Notes: generated by a model not told the origin, from the sequence alone. A stretch of 64,000 nt of DNA from Gemmatimonadota bacterium (GCA_003134685.1 PLCA01000007.1:1-64000); one strand, 5' to 3'; shown: positions 52,842 through 62,301, numbered from the stretch's first letter. Numbers and translations are program-made.

Positions 52842-53717
52842 TTGCGTCCTCGGATTCATGTCGGAGAAGCTGTCCTCCTCATGCTCTTGCTCGCAGCGGT
52901 CGAGCGCGCGATGGCTCGCTCGGAATCCTCCGCTTTTGCGCAGCAGACGCAAAAGCCGCGCGTTCCCTTCCGCGTTCCTTCGGTTGACGAGCTGAAAGAC
53001 AGCACATACCGGGCGTCGGCGCTCCGGGGGCGTGCAATACTACTGGCGACGCGCGACAGCCTTCCGCACAACGTCGGCAATTCTCTCCGCTGTGCGAGTT
53101 GTCATCTCGATGGCGGGCTGCGCCGGGACGCGATGTCCTGGGTCGGCAGCTTCGCGCGGTTCCCGCAATACCGTGCGAGGAGCGGCAAGGTCGATCTGAT
53201 CGAGGACAGGATCAACGACTGCTTCCGGCGGAGCATGAATGGCAGAGCGCTAACACCCGAGGGCGGGGACATGCGCGACATTGTCACCTACCTCGCATTT
53301 CTGTCGAGCGGAACGCCGGTCGGCGCGGAGACCGAGGGCCAGGGCTTGCCACGCCTTCAGCCGCTCAAGGGTGATCCCGTGCGCGGTGCCGCCGTCTTCA
53401 CAGCGGTGTGCTCCCGCTGCCATGGCGCGAACGGCCAGGGCACTCCGCTGGCGCCCCCAACGTGGGGACCGCATTCGTTCAACGTCGGAGCTGGCATGGC
53501 GAGAATCAACACCGCCGCATCGTTCATTCACGCAGTCATGCCGATCGATCGCGCCCAGCACCTAAGCGCACAACAGGCTTTCGACGTCGCGACGTATATC
53601 AACACGCGGCCCCGCCCCGATTTTCCGGCGAAGGCGCGCGACTGGCCCCGCGGCGGAAAGCCTGATGACGCAGACTATCACGTCCTAACCACGATTCCGC
53701 AGGCGAAGTCACGATGA
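52842..53717 (+). CDS. Dihaem cytochrome c, TsdA-like
   Basis: A 291-aa exported cytochrome. The TTG at 52842 has GGAGG six bases before it. A hydrophobic segment (AVLLMLLLAAVERA) forms the signal peptide. Two haem-binding motifs are present, CASCH at about residue 85 and CSRCH at about 190. The first is followed by LDGGLRRDAMSWVGSFARFPQYR and EDRINDCFRRSMNG, the TsdA (thiosulfate dehydrogenase) pattern. The second haem domain contains GANGQGTPLAPPTWGP. Thiosulfate oxidation is the family role; other electron donors are possible. A truncated Tat-signal gene follows immediately. Confidence 0.88.
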   Translation: MRPRIHVGEAVLLMLLLAAVERAMARSESSAFAQQTQKPRVPFRVPSVDELKDSTYRASALRGRAILLATRDSLPHNVGNSLRCASCHLDGGLRRDAMSWVGSFARFPQYRARSGKVDLIEDRINDCFRRSMNGRALTPEGGDMRDIVTYLAFLSSGTPVGAETEGQGLPRLQPLKGDPVRGAAVFTAVCSRCHGANGQGTPLAPPTWGPHSFNVGAGMARINTAASFIHAVMPIDRAQHLSAQQAFDVATYINTRPRPDFPAKARDWPRGGKPDDADYHVLTTIPQAKSR

Positions 53718-53799
53718 GCGCATCTCGTCATCCAAACGCAGAGAGTTTCTTGGCAGCCTTGCGCTCGGTGCAGTCGCACTCGGCCTTACCGCCGTCTAA
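53714..53799 (+). pseudogene. Remnant of a Tat-exported protein
   Basis: Right after the cytochrome gene (overlapping its last codon by 4 nt) an ATG at 53714 precedes, with a 1-nt frame shift, a typical Tat signal: SKRREFLGSLALGAVALGLT. It ends in a stop at 53797-53799, after which nothing of a mature protein remains. The missing gene was probably part of the cytochrome operon, such as a sulfur-oxidation or redox partner. The shift and the early stop mark it as decayed. Confidence 0.6.
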
Positions 53800-53819
53800 A
53801 CCTGTATAGGCTTCCGACG

Positions 53820-56072
53820 CTAGCGCCCCGGCGCAAGCGCCGGCGGACTACCAATTTTGAGGTACCGCGCGAGATAAGAGTCCGTCACCTGCCTGATGAG
53901 TCTCGCGCTCACGGCATCGTACGCCGCTCCGTGACGGCCCGGCGGATAAATGCGCAGCTCGGCGTCGCGACCCGCATTGGTAAGCGCCGTCAGCAGCTGC
54001 ATCGTGTTCTGCGGGTGCACGTTGTCGTCCATCATCGAGTGGATGAGAAGCAGATTGCCGCGCATCTTCGCCGCCTGCTCGATCGGCGCGCTCTCGACGT
54101 ATCCACTCAGGTTGTCGTTGAGCAGGCTCATGTAGCGCTCGGTGTAGATCGTGTCGTAAAGTCGCCAGTCACCGACCGCGGAGTTCGCCACTCCCACCGG
54201 GAACAGCTCGGGATACATCTCCATCGTGAACACGGTGCTGTAGCCGCCGTAGCTCGTGCCGATGATCGCTACCCGTTTTGAATCGACATACGTCTGCTTC
54301 GCCAGGTATCGCGCGGTTTCCGCGAAGTCGAGCGCCTCGTATTTGCCGAGGTGCTTGTAGACGACCTTCATGAACGCACTGCCGTAGTTGTTGGTCCCGC
54401 GGTTGTTGGCGCCTACGACGATGTAGCCTTCCTGCGCCAACCACTGCGTCCAGCCGCTTGTTGCGAACGAATCGTAAACCTGCTGCGAGCCCGGTCCTCC
54501 GTAGATGTCGAAGATGACGGGGTAGCGCTTGCTGGGATCGAACGGAATCGGCTTGACGATGCTGCCGTCGACGTGAGCGCCGTCGGACGTCGTGAACGAA
54601 AAGATCTCGGCGGGAGAGTAAGCGTGGGTCTCGAGCCACTTCGTCACCGCCGCGTTGTTCTCGATCGTGCGCAGCTTCTGGCCCGAAGCCGCCCAGAGCT
54701 CCACCTGAGTCGGCTGCTTGAGCGAGGAATAGCGATCGAGGAAAAACGTCGCCGTCGGCGACATGTTGATCCGATGATTCCCTTCCGCCGTCGTGATTCG
54801 CCGCTGATCAGTGCCGTCGAATCGAATCGAGTACAGCTGGCGTTGGAGCGGAGACGCTTCGGTCGACGTGTAGTAGACCGTCTGCTTCTTCGCGTCACTC
54901 CCCTCGACGCGCGTCACGCTCCAGTTTCCGTGAGTCACCTGGTTGATCAGCTTTCCGGAATAGTCGTAACGGTAGAGATGCTGGAATCCGTCGCGATCGG
55001 AGAGCCAGAAAAACTCGTGCGAATCCGACGGGAACGTCATCATGTCGTCGACGCCCGCGTAGAAGTCGTAAACATCAAGCCAGGTCTTCGATGTCTCGGT
55101 CATCACCTGACGGCGCCCGCCGGTTTTCACATCGAAGAAGAAGAGCTTCATCACGTTCTGCTGGCGGTTGAGCGTGATAACCGCCAGCGTGTCCGGCCTG
55201 CTCGTCCAGTAGATCCGTGGAACGTAGAACTCGCCCTTCTCGCCCGTATCGAGCCACGTATTCTGGCCGGTGGAGACGTTGACCACGCCGATGCGCACCG
55301 TCGCATTCGAATCGCCGACCTGCGGAATGTGCAGCTTCTCCCACTCCTGATGCAGGCCTGAGTAGTCGGAGATCTGGATCTCGGGTTCCGCGGAATCGTT
55401 CAGCTGCCAGTAGGCGATGTAACGGCTCTCGGGCGACCACTTCCATGCCTGCGCGAGCCCGTACTCCTCCTCGTACACCCAATCGAAGTGGCCGTCGTAG
55501 ATGTGCTCCGCCGCATCGTGTGTCAGGCGCTTCTCCTGGTGCGTCGAGAGATCGGTGACGTACATGTCGCCGTCGCGCTCGAAGCCGAGCATGGCGCCAT
55601 TCGGAGAGAGCTCACCCGTTCTCGCACCCTTGGTAGCGAGCTGCATGCTGCGGTCGGCAAGCGAGTAGATGTAGAAGTCGGAGATCCCCGACCGGCGGTA
55701 GATCGGCTGGAAGTTCGACTGAAAGACGAGGTGCTTCGAGTCCTGCGCCCACTCGAACCCGTCGTAGCTGAACGGCTTATTCGTTCCGGGAAACGTGACG
55801 CCGGTGGTGGCGAAGAGAACCGTGTCTCGGCCGGTGGCGGGGTCGTAGGCACGAATGACCGGCGTGCCGGTGCGCGCATCGCGATCCGTGTAGGAGAAAC
55901 GCATTCCCCCTTCTATCCAGTTCACGCCCCGCGGGCCCTGGCGGCCGCTGAGGATCGCGCCTGCCTGCATCGCCTCGTCCATGTTCGCGAACCGTTGCTT
56001 CTCCTGGCCGCCGGCGACAAGGGGTAGACAAATGACGAGCCCGACAAAGTAGAGCCTGGAAAGTTTTTTCAT
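53820..56072 (-). CDS. Dipeptidyl peptidase IV-type prolyl oligopeptidase (S9)
   Basis: A 750-aa S9B peptidase with an N-terminal signal (MKKLSRLYFVGLVICLPLVAG). The eight-bladed propeller (about 60-470) contains the double-Glu motif HFDWVYEEEYGLAQ that binds the substrate N-terminus. The alpha/beta hydrolase domain has the serine motif GTSYGGYSTVF at about 595, the Asp in DDNVHPQNTMQLL and the His in PGRHGAAYD. It cleaves Xaa-Pro dipeptides from peptide N-termini, probably in the periplasm or outside. Convergent with the truncated Tat gene. No dedicated transporter adjoins it. Confidence 0.95.
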   Translation of the reverse strand: MKKLSRLYFVGLVICLPLVAGGQEKQRFANMDEAMQAGAILSGRQGPRGVNWIEGGMRFSYTDRDARTGTPVIRAYDPATGRDTVLFATTGVTFPGTNKPFSYDGFEWAQDSKHLVFQSNFQPIYRRSGISDFYIYSLADRSMQLATKGARTGELSPNGAMLGFERDGDMYVTDLSTHQEKRLTHDAAEHIYDGHFDWVYEEEYGLAQAWKWSPESRYIAYWQLNDSAEPEIQISDYSGLHQEWEKLHIPQVGDSNATVRIGVVNVSTGQNTWLDTGEKGEFYVPRIYWTSRPDTLAVITLNRQQNVMKLFFFDVKTGGRRQVMTETSKTWLDVYDFYAGVDDMMTFPSDSHEFFWLSDRDGFQHLYRYDYSGKLINQVTHGNWSVTRVEGSDAKKQTVYYTSTEASPLQRQLYSIRFDGTDQRRITTAEGNHRINMSPTATFFLDRYSSLKQPTQVELWAASGQKLRTIENNAAVTKWLETHAYSPAEIFSFTTSDGAHVDGSIVKPIPFDPSKRYPVIFDIYGGPGSQQVYDSFATSGWTQWLAQEGYIVVGANNRGTNNYGSAFMKVVYKHLGKYEALDFAETARYLAKQTYVDSKRVAIIGTSYGGYSTVFTMEMYPELFPVGVANSAVGDWRLYDTIYTERYMSLLNDNLSGYVESAPIEQAAKMRGNLLLIHSMMDDNVHPQNTMQLLTALTNAGRDAELRIYPPGRHGAAYDAVSARLIRQVTDSYLARYLKIGSPPALAPGR

Positions 56073-56120
56073 TCTCGCGTTATTGAGGAGGGGGAGGAAG
56101 CGGTCAATCGCAGCGGATGC

Positions 56121-56321
56121 TCACGCGCTCCGCTTGTTGCGAGGGTCAGCCCGCTGCTCATCGCATTTCCGGCACGTGACGACGCCCCGGAACGTACAGA
56201 TGATGCAGATGAACGTCCCGCAGTTCTCGCAGGGATAACCTTCCGACGCGCGCTCCTCGTTGCTGCAGGACCGGCAAGTCATCGCGTCGCGTTCGCGCAG
56301 GATCTGGCGGGTTTGGGCCAT
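56121..56321 (-). CDS. Small zinc-ribbon protein, 66 aa
   Basis: From the ATG at 56321: MAQTRQILRERDAMTCRSC, then CENCGTFICIICT and VVTCRKCDEQ. Four C-x2-C pairs give a zinc-ribbon arrangement. The protein ends with a basic tail. An upstream ATG at 56411 would add 30 residues but these look random. The small Cys-rich protein may bind nucleic acid or a protein partner. Function unknown. Confidence 0.6.
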   Translation of the reverse strand: MAQTRQILRERDAMTCRSCSNEERASEGYPCENCGTFICIICTFRGVVTCRKCDEQRADPRNKRSA

Positions 56322-56379
56322 CTTGCTCGCGGGCCTGGTTGAGGGAGATCGGAGAGCGCTCCGAGGGGCTGAATCTATA

Positions 56380-56724
56380 TCACGGCGCACATTTGACAAC
56401 GCGCTTCGCACTCTGAAGCCACGTGGTCAGCCGGTCAGGCCCCGCCTCATTCCACCCCTTCGGCACTGGGGCGAGGCGCCTCTTCTCCCCCTCGCCCTCA
56501 AAACAGAGCCAGCCGCTGCTGTATTCGCTCGCGACTTCCACAGTTCGGTGGAATGGATTCCTGCGCCGCTCCGGGGTGCGCCGCCGGTCCGAATAGCCCG
56601 GAAAATCGTCGGCCCCGCCGCCCGCCGCGCGTCGGTCAACCTTTCGTCTTTCCGCGGCGGCTGGGGTCACCAGCCAGACTTCCCACCGCTTCCCCGCAGG
56701 GTCAATAAAGGTCCGATAACTCAC
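56380..56724 (-). CDS. Hypothetical protein, 114 aa
   Basis: Begins MSYRTFIDPAGKRWEVWLV. It has a central Arg-rich stretch (RRKVDRRAAGGG, YSDRRRTPERRRNPF) and a C-terminal GWLCFEGEGEKRRLAPVPKGW. The latter pattern, W-x-C-F-E, followed by EKRRLAP, recurs in small Gemmatimonadota-type proteins as I recall. It is 58 nt upstream of the small zinc-ribbon gene on the same strand. Function unknown. Confidence 0.6.
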   Translation of the reverse strand: MSYRTFIDPAGKRWEVWLVTPAAAERRKVDRRAAGGGADDFPGYSDRRRTPERRRNPFHRTVEVASEYSSGWLCFEGEGEKRRLAPVPKGWNEAGPDRLTTWLQSAKRVVKCAP

Positions 56725-56866
56725 TGCGTTTCCTCCCGCCGGCTACGCACGGATGTCCGCGCTAACGAGCTATTAGTTTAGCAGGGCGGGTGCCAAAAAA
56801 CGCTTGATTCCCTCTTTGATGGCGATTGTTTTTCGGCGGAAACGTATGTGTTCGTCGGCGCGATGC

Positions 56867-59800
56867 TCACCGTTGATCGAGTTTTCTCCCGGTATCCAGC
56901 CGATCGAAGTTGAGAAGCGCGTTGAACACCAGGAAATAGCTGCCGATCGTTTCGCCGCGGTACATGGGATTGTTGGCGAAGAGAATCACGTGTCCCTTTG
57001 CCAGTGGGACGTCCACGACCGCTGGCCGTTGAGCGACATCGGTGCCGTCGAGAAGGCCCGATGCCAGCAGCTCGCGTTGGTCGGAGAACCGAAGAATCAC
57101 GCGCGGCCTGAGCGCTGGCGGAATGACCGCGAGCGGATTGCGCAGCTGTTCGTCAGTCACCGGTGCCGCCTGCCATGGCTCAACTGGTCTTCGCCGCGCA
57201 ACGTCATTCCGCGGATCGAGCGGTAACCGCCCTTGCGGCGCGTCCACATCGTCCGCCGTCCCCCGGCCAGTCGGTCGTGCCGTCGCCGAGTCGGAAAATC
57301 TCCCGCCGCGAGTGCCCAGGACGTTTGTCACGCTGAAGCTCCCGCCGTCATCGCTGTAAAGGGCGAGGCTGTCGCGGATGCCGTACGCGAGCGGGCTCGC
57401 ATCATCCACCACTTTGCTCCGCAAGAGACTTCCGACGACGTGCAGCCGTCCAGCCTCGTTGAGCGACACGCCACTGGCAAGTCCAAACGTGACCGCCATC
57501 TCGGCGGTGTTCTCGACCGTCACCAGCACGCCGCCGTTTTTCACGAAGGTGCTGAGATTGTCGACTCCCCTGAGCCCCAGTCCCGGGCGAATGTCATCGG
57601 TCTGGTCGATCCCCATATTGGGCGTGAGGTCGGTTTTCTTCCACGGCATCGGGTTTCGCCACATCGGCAGCCCGGCTACGATCTGCTGCGGGCTGCCTCC
57701 GCCAGGTGGAAAGATGATCACGTCGTATTTCGCGTTGAGATTCGGATCCGCGGCCGCATTCTGAACGTTGATGTACGAGTAAGGAATGTGGAGGAAGTCG
57801 AACGCCTGCCTCCACCATCCCTCGGTCTGGGTGCTGATCCAGGTGTGCATGATGGCGACGCGCGGCGCCCGCGCCGGGTGCATGGGAACCGACGGAGCAG
57901 CATCGAGAGCATAGACCTTGAGTCCCAGGTCGCGCGCGGCTTTGTCCAGATCGCCCGAAGAGATGCGACGGACGATGAACGACCCGCGCCCAAACTTCTG
58001 CCCTGCTGCTTCGAACGGTTGCTCGGCTATCTGAAAATCGGCGTCCTTGATTCTGTAGCGAAGAGTCGCCAATGCGATGTCGGCGTTGTGATTGATGGCG
58101 AAGACAGAACCGCTCCCGACGACGCCGCCGGGAGCTTTGATCTCGCCGGTCACTGATTCCATTGGCACAGCCAGAACCTTGGGATCCGTCACGCGGACGG
58201 AGCGCACGGCAAAATTCTCCGGAAAGGTCCACCCGGTGTCGTCATACGGAGTGCGCTGCGGATCGGTCGGGCTCCAGTATTGATAATCGAGCAGCGCGTC
58301 CGCGATTCTCGAGTACGGCTGGTCCATGCGGATGATGTAGCTCCCCGCTGGAAACTGACGCAGCTCAGTGCGCTGCACCGAGAGCGGCAGAGTGTCGAAG
58401 GGAGTGATCGCCGGTTTGATCGTGTCCGCTCGCGCGCTGTCCGTTCGCGGCCGAGGTGCGACCCGCGCGCTGTCTGCAACTCGCGGACGGTCGGCGGCCC
58501 TCGTGGTGTCGGTGCGCTTGACGCTGTCCGCCGGACGATCTCCACCAGAGGTCGCGGCACTCGGCGGCGTTCGCGGCCGCGGTACTGGAACAATCGCACT
58601 GAACGGTGCCGTCGCGCGCGAGATCTCGACGTGCTGCTTCTGAAGAATCCGGAGCAACTCCGCCTGCGCGCCCGGCCGCCTGTCGTCGGCCGGCAAGATG
58701 TACGCGGCCGGACCTTCCACTCGCGCCTTGAGAATCGATCTCTTGCTCTTCTCCCAGAAGTTCTCGAGGAACTGCTGGCGGTTGTTGGCGAAATAGCTGA
58801 GCGAGACAAGCAAGCCGGTCTCTTCGTAATTGTTGTTGTTGCGGAGCGACCATTTCACTTTGGGGAGCGGCGGACTCTGCCGGTACCAAGTGCGCGACGT
58901 CTCTGTAGGCGACAGCGTGCGCTCGACCGTTTCGGCCGTTCCTCCGTTTCCGAACGTCTCGTAAAGGCGGCTGATTCCGTTGTGGGTGGCGGCCATGAAC
59001 ATGAGATAGCCAGGCGACCAGGTATCGAAGTTTCCGTGCGTGAAGACGCCCGGCATTCCCAGTCGCGTCATCTCCTGGACGTTGTTCCAGCCGATCATCT
59101 GCCATTCGTTCGTGAGCAGCGGATCGAGCCAGGCGTTGTACGGACCATCGCCGACCGTGTTGTCGTAGAGGTATGGAACCGACTCGTGCAGGTCGTGCAG
59201 TACTTGGGCCTTCCAGTCGAGATAAGTGTTCATGACGTTCTCGGACAGCTTAAGCGTCATTGCCATCGCGTCGCGATTGTTGTCGTGCCCGACGTAGTGC
59301 CCCCAGTAGATAAGCGGCGGAGCAGTCTCGCCCGGATGCGCCATTCGCCAGCGGAAGAGATCCACCTGCCGGTCGCGCCCATCCACCTCGACGATGGGAG
59401 TGATGAGCGTGATCAGATGATCGCGGATGTTCTTGATGTAGGGGCTCTCATCCACAGCCAGTCGGTACGCGAGCTCCATCAGCGCCGTGGGCGCCCCCGA
59501 TTCCGGAGAGTGAATCGTGCCCGTGATGTAGTAGACGGGCGTCGTCTGCGTGACGATTCGCGCGGCCTCAGCATCGTCCATGTTGATCGAGCGCGGATCG
59601 GCGAGCTTCGCAAGATTCGCCTTGTTTCGTTCGAGATTCGCGAACAGCGATTCCGATGCGACCGCGACGGCGATCATCTCGCGTCCCTCTTCGGTCGTCC
59701 CGATCGAATACACCCTCACGCGCGGACTCGCCTTGGCGAGCATGCGCATATAGGTGTAGACCTCTTTCGAGTAGGGAAGATTATTGCGCGCGCCGGCGAT

Positions 59801-60085
59801 GTCGCCCAGCACTGCCTTGGGTGTCGGCACCGTCGCCGATGCCGGCAGATAGTCTACGAGTGGTGAGAGGAAGAACGACTCAGTCGTATACTCGCGGATT
59901 TTTCGCGTGTACTCCTCGTCGATCGGCTGATTCGGATCGCGGCCAGGGCGCGTGGCGGAAGGCGGAAGACCCGGCGAGTTGATCGGCGTGGCGTCCGCTG
60001 CCTGCGCGTGCAGCCGCGCGGCACCGGCCGCTATGAAAAACGAGAAGAAGAATGCGAGTTTGCGTACTGACGGTCTCATTTCCAA
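56867..60085 (-). CDS. M14-family zinc carboxypeptidase-like protein, 1072 aa
   Basis: A very large secreted M14 peptidase. The signal peptide (SVRKLAFFFSFFIAAGAARLHA) is followed by the catalytic domain at about 90-480. Its zinc ligand motif is TGTIHSPESGAPTALMEL (H-x-x-E), with GHYVGHDNNRDAMAM and VLHDLHESVPYLYD supplying further His/Glu. A long C-terminal half has Ser/Arg-rich linkers and beta-rich domains. Such large M14 proteins are thought to act outside the cytoplasm on peptides or peptidoglycan. The start at ATG 60085 includes the signal. A hairpin at 60178-60203 separates it from the next gene. Confidence 0.88.
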   Translation of the reverse strand: MEMRPSVRKLAFFFSFFIAAGAARLHAQAADATPINSPGLPPSATRPGRDPNQPIDEEYTRKIREYTTESFFLSPLVDYLPASATVPTPKAVLGDIAGARNNLPYSKEVYTYMRMLAKASPRVRVYSIGTTEEGREMIAVAVASESLFANLERNKANLAKLADPRSINMDDAEAARIVTQTTPVYYITGTIHSPESGAPTALMELAYRLAVDESPYIKNIRDHLITLITPIVEVDGRDRQVDLFRWRMAHPGETAPPLIYWGHYVGHDNNRDAMAMTLKLSENVMNTYLDWKAQVLHDLHESVPYLYDNTVGDGPYNAWLDPLLTNEWQMIGWNNVQEMTRLGMPGVFTHGNFDTWSPGYLMFMAATHNGISRLYETFGNGGTAETVERTLSPTETSRTWYRQSPPLPKVKWSLRNNNNYEETGLLVSLSYFANNRQQFLENFWEKSKRSILKARVEGPAAYILPADDRRPGAQAELLRILQKQHVEISRATAPFSAIVPVPRPRTPPSAATSGGDRPADSVKRTDTTRAADRPRVADSARVAPRPRTDSARADTIKPAITPFDTLPLSVQRTELRQFPAGSYIIRMDQPYSRIADALLDYQYWSPTDPQRTPYDDTGWTFPENFAVRSVRVTDPKVLAVPMESVTGEIKAPGGVVGSGSVFAINHNADIALATLRYRIKDADFQIAEQPFEAAGQKFGRGSFIVRRISSGDLDKAARDLGLKVYALDAAPSVPMHPARAPRVAIMHTWISTQTEGWWRQAFDFLHIPYSYINVQNAAADPNLNAKYDVIIFPPGGGSPQQIVAGLPMWRNPMPWKKTDLTPNMGIDQTDDIRPGLGLRGVDNLSTFVKNGGVLVTVENTAEMAVTFGLASGVSLNEAGRLHVVGSLLRSKVVDDASPLAYGIRDSLALYSDDGGSFSVTNVLGTRGGRFSDSATARPTGRGTADDVDAPQGRLPLDPRNDVARRRPVEPWQAAPVTDEQLRNPLAVIPPALRPRVILRFSDQRELLASGLLDGTDVAQRPAVVDVPLAKGHVILFANNPMYRGETIGSYFLVFNALLNFDRLDTGRKLDQR

Positions 60086-60177
60086 GCCTCGGTAACGATC
60101 ATCGGGTTGTTCTCATTCGACCATGGAGGTCGGGACCCGAAGCTAGTCCGCGGAAATGGCTGGAGCAACACGGTGGC

Positions 60178-60203
60178 GCGAGGGCGCGCACGAGCGCCCT
60201 CGC
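60178..60203. terminator. Hairpin between the propeller gene and the M14 gene
   Basis: GCGAGGGCGC and GCGCCCTCGC form a perfect 10-bp stem around a 6-nt loop. There is no T tract. It lies 12 nt past the stop of the minus-strand propeller gene and ahead of the M14 gene start, and probably separates the two transcripts. Confidence 0.5.
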
Positions 60204-60214
60204 CTACTGCGCCG

Positions 60215-61195
60215 TCACTTGAGCTCGATCTTGCCGATGCGGCCGGTGCCGCTCAACGCGAGCCAGATGCGGCCACGTGTGCTGTCGACTGAGACATTCC
60301 GAACGATCGACCCAGGCGTCGGAATCCTGATCGTCTCCGTTTTACCCGTCTTTCGATCGAACGCGACGATGGTACCGGAACGTGCTTCGTCGTAGAAGAT
60401 CCGTCCGTCGGGGGCAATCGCGATCCCGTAGGGCGCGGAGCTTGTTCCGCCGGGCGAGAGCCATTCCTTGAACGCGCCGTTCTTCGGATTGTAGGAGCCG
60501 AGGTAGCCGCGCGCGAAATCGCTGTACCACACCATGCCGGACTCGTCGACGACGAGGCGTCGTGGACGCGCGCCGCCGTCGGGCAGAGTGATTTCGCGAA
60601 GTGCTCCAGTCTCGCCGTCGATCCGCCCCAGTTTGTTCGTTCCAAACATCGCAACCCAAATCGAGCCGTCGGGAGCGTTGACCATCCCATACGGAAGCGC
60701 GCGGCTCGTCGGCACCGTCCACACCTTGGCCTGGCGCGTTCGCGGGTCGAACCGGCCGTACATGTTGCTCTGTTGAACCGTGAACCAGACAACTCCTTTG
60801 CGAATGAGCGGAGTGTGCGGGTCACGGGCGGCGGCCGGTAGCGAATACTCCTCGATGTGCCCGGTTTTTGGATCGAGGCGACCGAGCTTGGCGATCCGTT
60901 GCGCCGTGTACCAGACGCCTCCGTCCGGAGCGACGACAATGCCGTGCGGTCCCGACTCGGGCGTCGGCGTCGCATAGTCGGTGATCTTTCCGGTCGCAGG
61001 ATCGAGTCGCCCGATGAAACTGTTCTGCTGGTCCGTGTACCAGACGATTCCGTCAGCACCGACGGCAGGATCGTGCGGGAATGCCTGGCTGCGCGGAATC
61101 TGATACTCGACGACGGCGAGCGGCGACGCGACAGCGCCGATCAAGCCGAGCGCGGGCAGCAGTTTAGCCAGGCTGCGAGTATTGCGGAAAATCAT
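60215..61195 (-). CDS. Virginiamycin B lyase-like beta-propeller protein
   Basis: A 326-aa exported propeller. It has a signal-like N-terminus (LAKLLPALGLIGAVASPLA). Six or seven blades repeat the pattern GxVWYTDxxxxxIGRLDPxTGxIxEY, such as GIVWYTDQQNSFIGRLDPA, and FTVQQSNMYGRFDPRT. The Vgb lyase catalytic His is not obvious in the repeats, so lyase activity should not be assumed. The start at 61195 has GGAGGGTAAG before the ATG. Likely periplasmic, perhaps as a binding or hydrolase protein. Confidence 0.82.
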   Translation of the reverse strand: MIFRNTRSLAKLLPALGLIGAVASPLAVVEYQIPRSQAFPHDPAVGADGIVWYTDQQNSFIGRLDPATGKITDYATPTPESGPHGIVVAPDGGVWYTAQRIAKLGRLDPKTGHIEEYSLPAAARDPHTPLIRKGVVWFTVQQSNMYGRFDPRTRQAKVWTVPTSRALPYGMVNAPDGSIWVAMFGTNKLGRIDGETGALREITLPDGGARPRRLVVDESGMVWYSDFARGYLGSYNPKNGAFKEWLSPGGTSSAPYGIAIAPDGRIFYDEARSGTIVAFDRKTGKTETIRIPTPGSIVRNVSVDSTRGRIWLALSGTGRIGKIELK

Positions 61196-61361
61196 CTTAC
61201 CCTCCAGCAAATGCGTTCCCAAATTGATGCACGAACGCACTTCGGTTCGCCAGCATCTCTGAATGATGACGCGTTGGAGAAGTCTCCCGGCAACAATAAG
61301 CGCCCTAGTTCAGCTACGAGACCAGGGTTTGACCCTGCCATGATGAGTATCCCGCTTATCG

Positions 61362-61949
61362 TCAGCTGCATTGTAGCGTCAGCATGGGTCCCGGCACACA
61401 GGTAAAGTGCCGGATATTCGTCGATGTCGAACGAAGCAGACAGAGCGGTTGGCGACGCCACGTCAGGCGCACTACTACTACTCCACTGCTGTCCTGAAGC
61501 AGTCGGATGGGACCTTTCCACCAAAGTTGATATCCGACTGTAGAATCGGTACGCTGGACCAGAAACCGGATATCGAAGCCACCTTCGATCTCCGGAGGCG
61601 ATGGCTTCCCATAGAGCGTGTCGCGGCGCACTACGTGATTCGCGATCATCAGCCAGACAGAGTCGGCGCCCAGCTCCGGAGGAATCGTTGCACCAGGCGC
61701 CGAGTGGAGTGTGATTTCGGCCCAAAGCACACGGAACTTACGACTCTCCGGTGGCGGGTCGGGGTCGTCAGGCAAGTAGTAAGGTCTAACTTCGATATTC
61801 GCGGCGACGCTGATCGCAACGCCGCCAACCGTGGCCCGCTTAGCAGCGGCGAGGAGATCCCTCCGCGACGGCGAAGCCGGAGCGGACTGGGCCCTCAAGC
61901 TGCACGCTGAGGCGCAGAAGAGTAGTACGACAAAGAGAATGCTTCGCAT
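61362..61949 (-). CDS. Secreted protein of unknown function, 195 aa
   Basis: The N-terminus MRSILFVVLLFCASACSLRAQ is a signal peptide and may carry a lipobox (ASAC). The mature region has ANIEVRPYYLPDDPDPPPES, FRVLWAEITLHSAPGATIP, GADSVWLMIANHVVRRDTLYG and FDIRFLVQRTDSTVGYQLWW, a strand-rich pattern. The last 30 residues look less ordered and may reflect a frame slip near the end. The gene has lower GC than most of the window. No family recognised. Confidence 0.55.
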   Translation of the reverse strand: MRSILFVVLLFCASACSLRAQSAPASPSRRDLLAAAKRATVGGVAISVAANIEVRPYYLPDDPDPPPESRKFRVLWAEITLHSAPGATIPPELGADSVWLMIANHVVRRDTLYGKPSPPEIEGGFDIRFLVQRTDSTVGYQLWWKGPIRLLQDSSGVVVVRLTWRRQPLCLLRSTSTNIRHFTCVPGPMLTLQCS

Positions 61950-62165
61950 GAAATACGGAGCGTGTGTGACGGGCTAACGTCTAGGTTCAACCTGTAAGCA
62001 CACTACCTCATTGCGGCGAAGTCGTAATGAACTTTTCGGGTCTGGCGATAACGCGGATTGCGAGAGTCTACCTGAAATGCTGCCTAGTACTGCGTACACA
62101 TACTTTCGTCGCACACTCAAAGGGTTGAAGAAGTGTATGTGGGAGAATAGCTTGCGAAGCTCTCT

Positions 62166-62254
62166 GGAGAGATGGCCGAGAGGCTGAAGGCACCGGTTTG
62201 CTAAACCGGCATACGTGGAAACGCGTATCGAGGGTTCGAATCCCTCTCTCTCCG
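62166..62254 (+). tRNA. tRNA-Ser(GCU)
   Basis: An 89-nt class II tRNA. The acceptor pairs GGAGAGA with TCTCTCC (discriminator G), the D-arm has GCCGAGAGGCTGAAGGC, and the anticodon stem CCGGT/ACCGG encloses loop TTGCTAA, anticodon GCU. The long variable arm (ATACGTGGAAACGCGTAT) and T-arm GAGGG-TTCGAAT-CCCTC follow. CCA is not encoded. Confidence 0.95.
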
Positions 62255-62258
62255 CTCG

Positions 62259-62291
62259 GCGGGTCCGCGCATCCAGTGTGGGCCCGCTTTT
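62259..62291 (+). terminator. Terminator of tRNA-Ser(GCU)
   Basis: GCGGGTCC pairs with GGGCCCGC (one G-U) around a 13-nt loop and is followed by TTTT. It begins 5 nt past the tRNA end and separates it from gltX. Confidence 0.65.
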
Positions 62292-62301
62292 CATTCTCGA
62301 G

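Noticed and set aside
58280-59866. Long plus-strand open frame opposite the M14 gene
   Set aside because: It runs through the catalytic domain of a certain peptidase in antisense and has a low-complexity Arg/Val-rich product.
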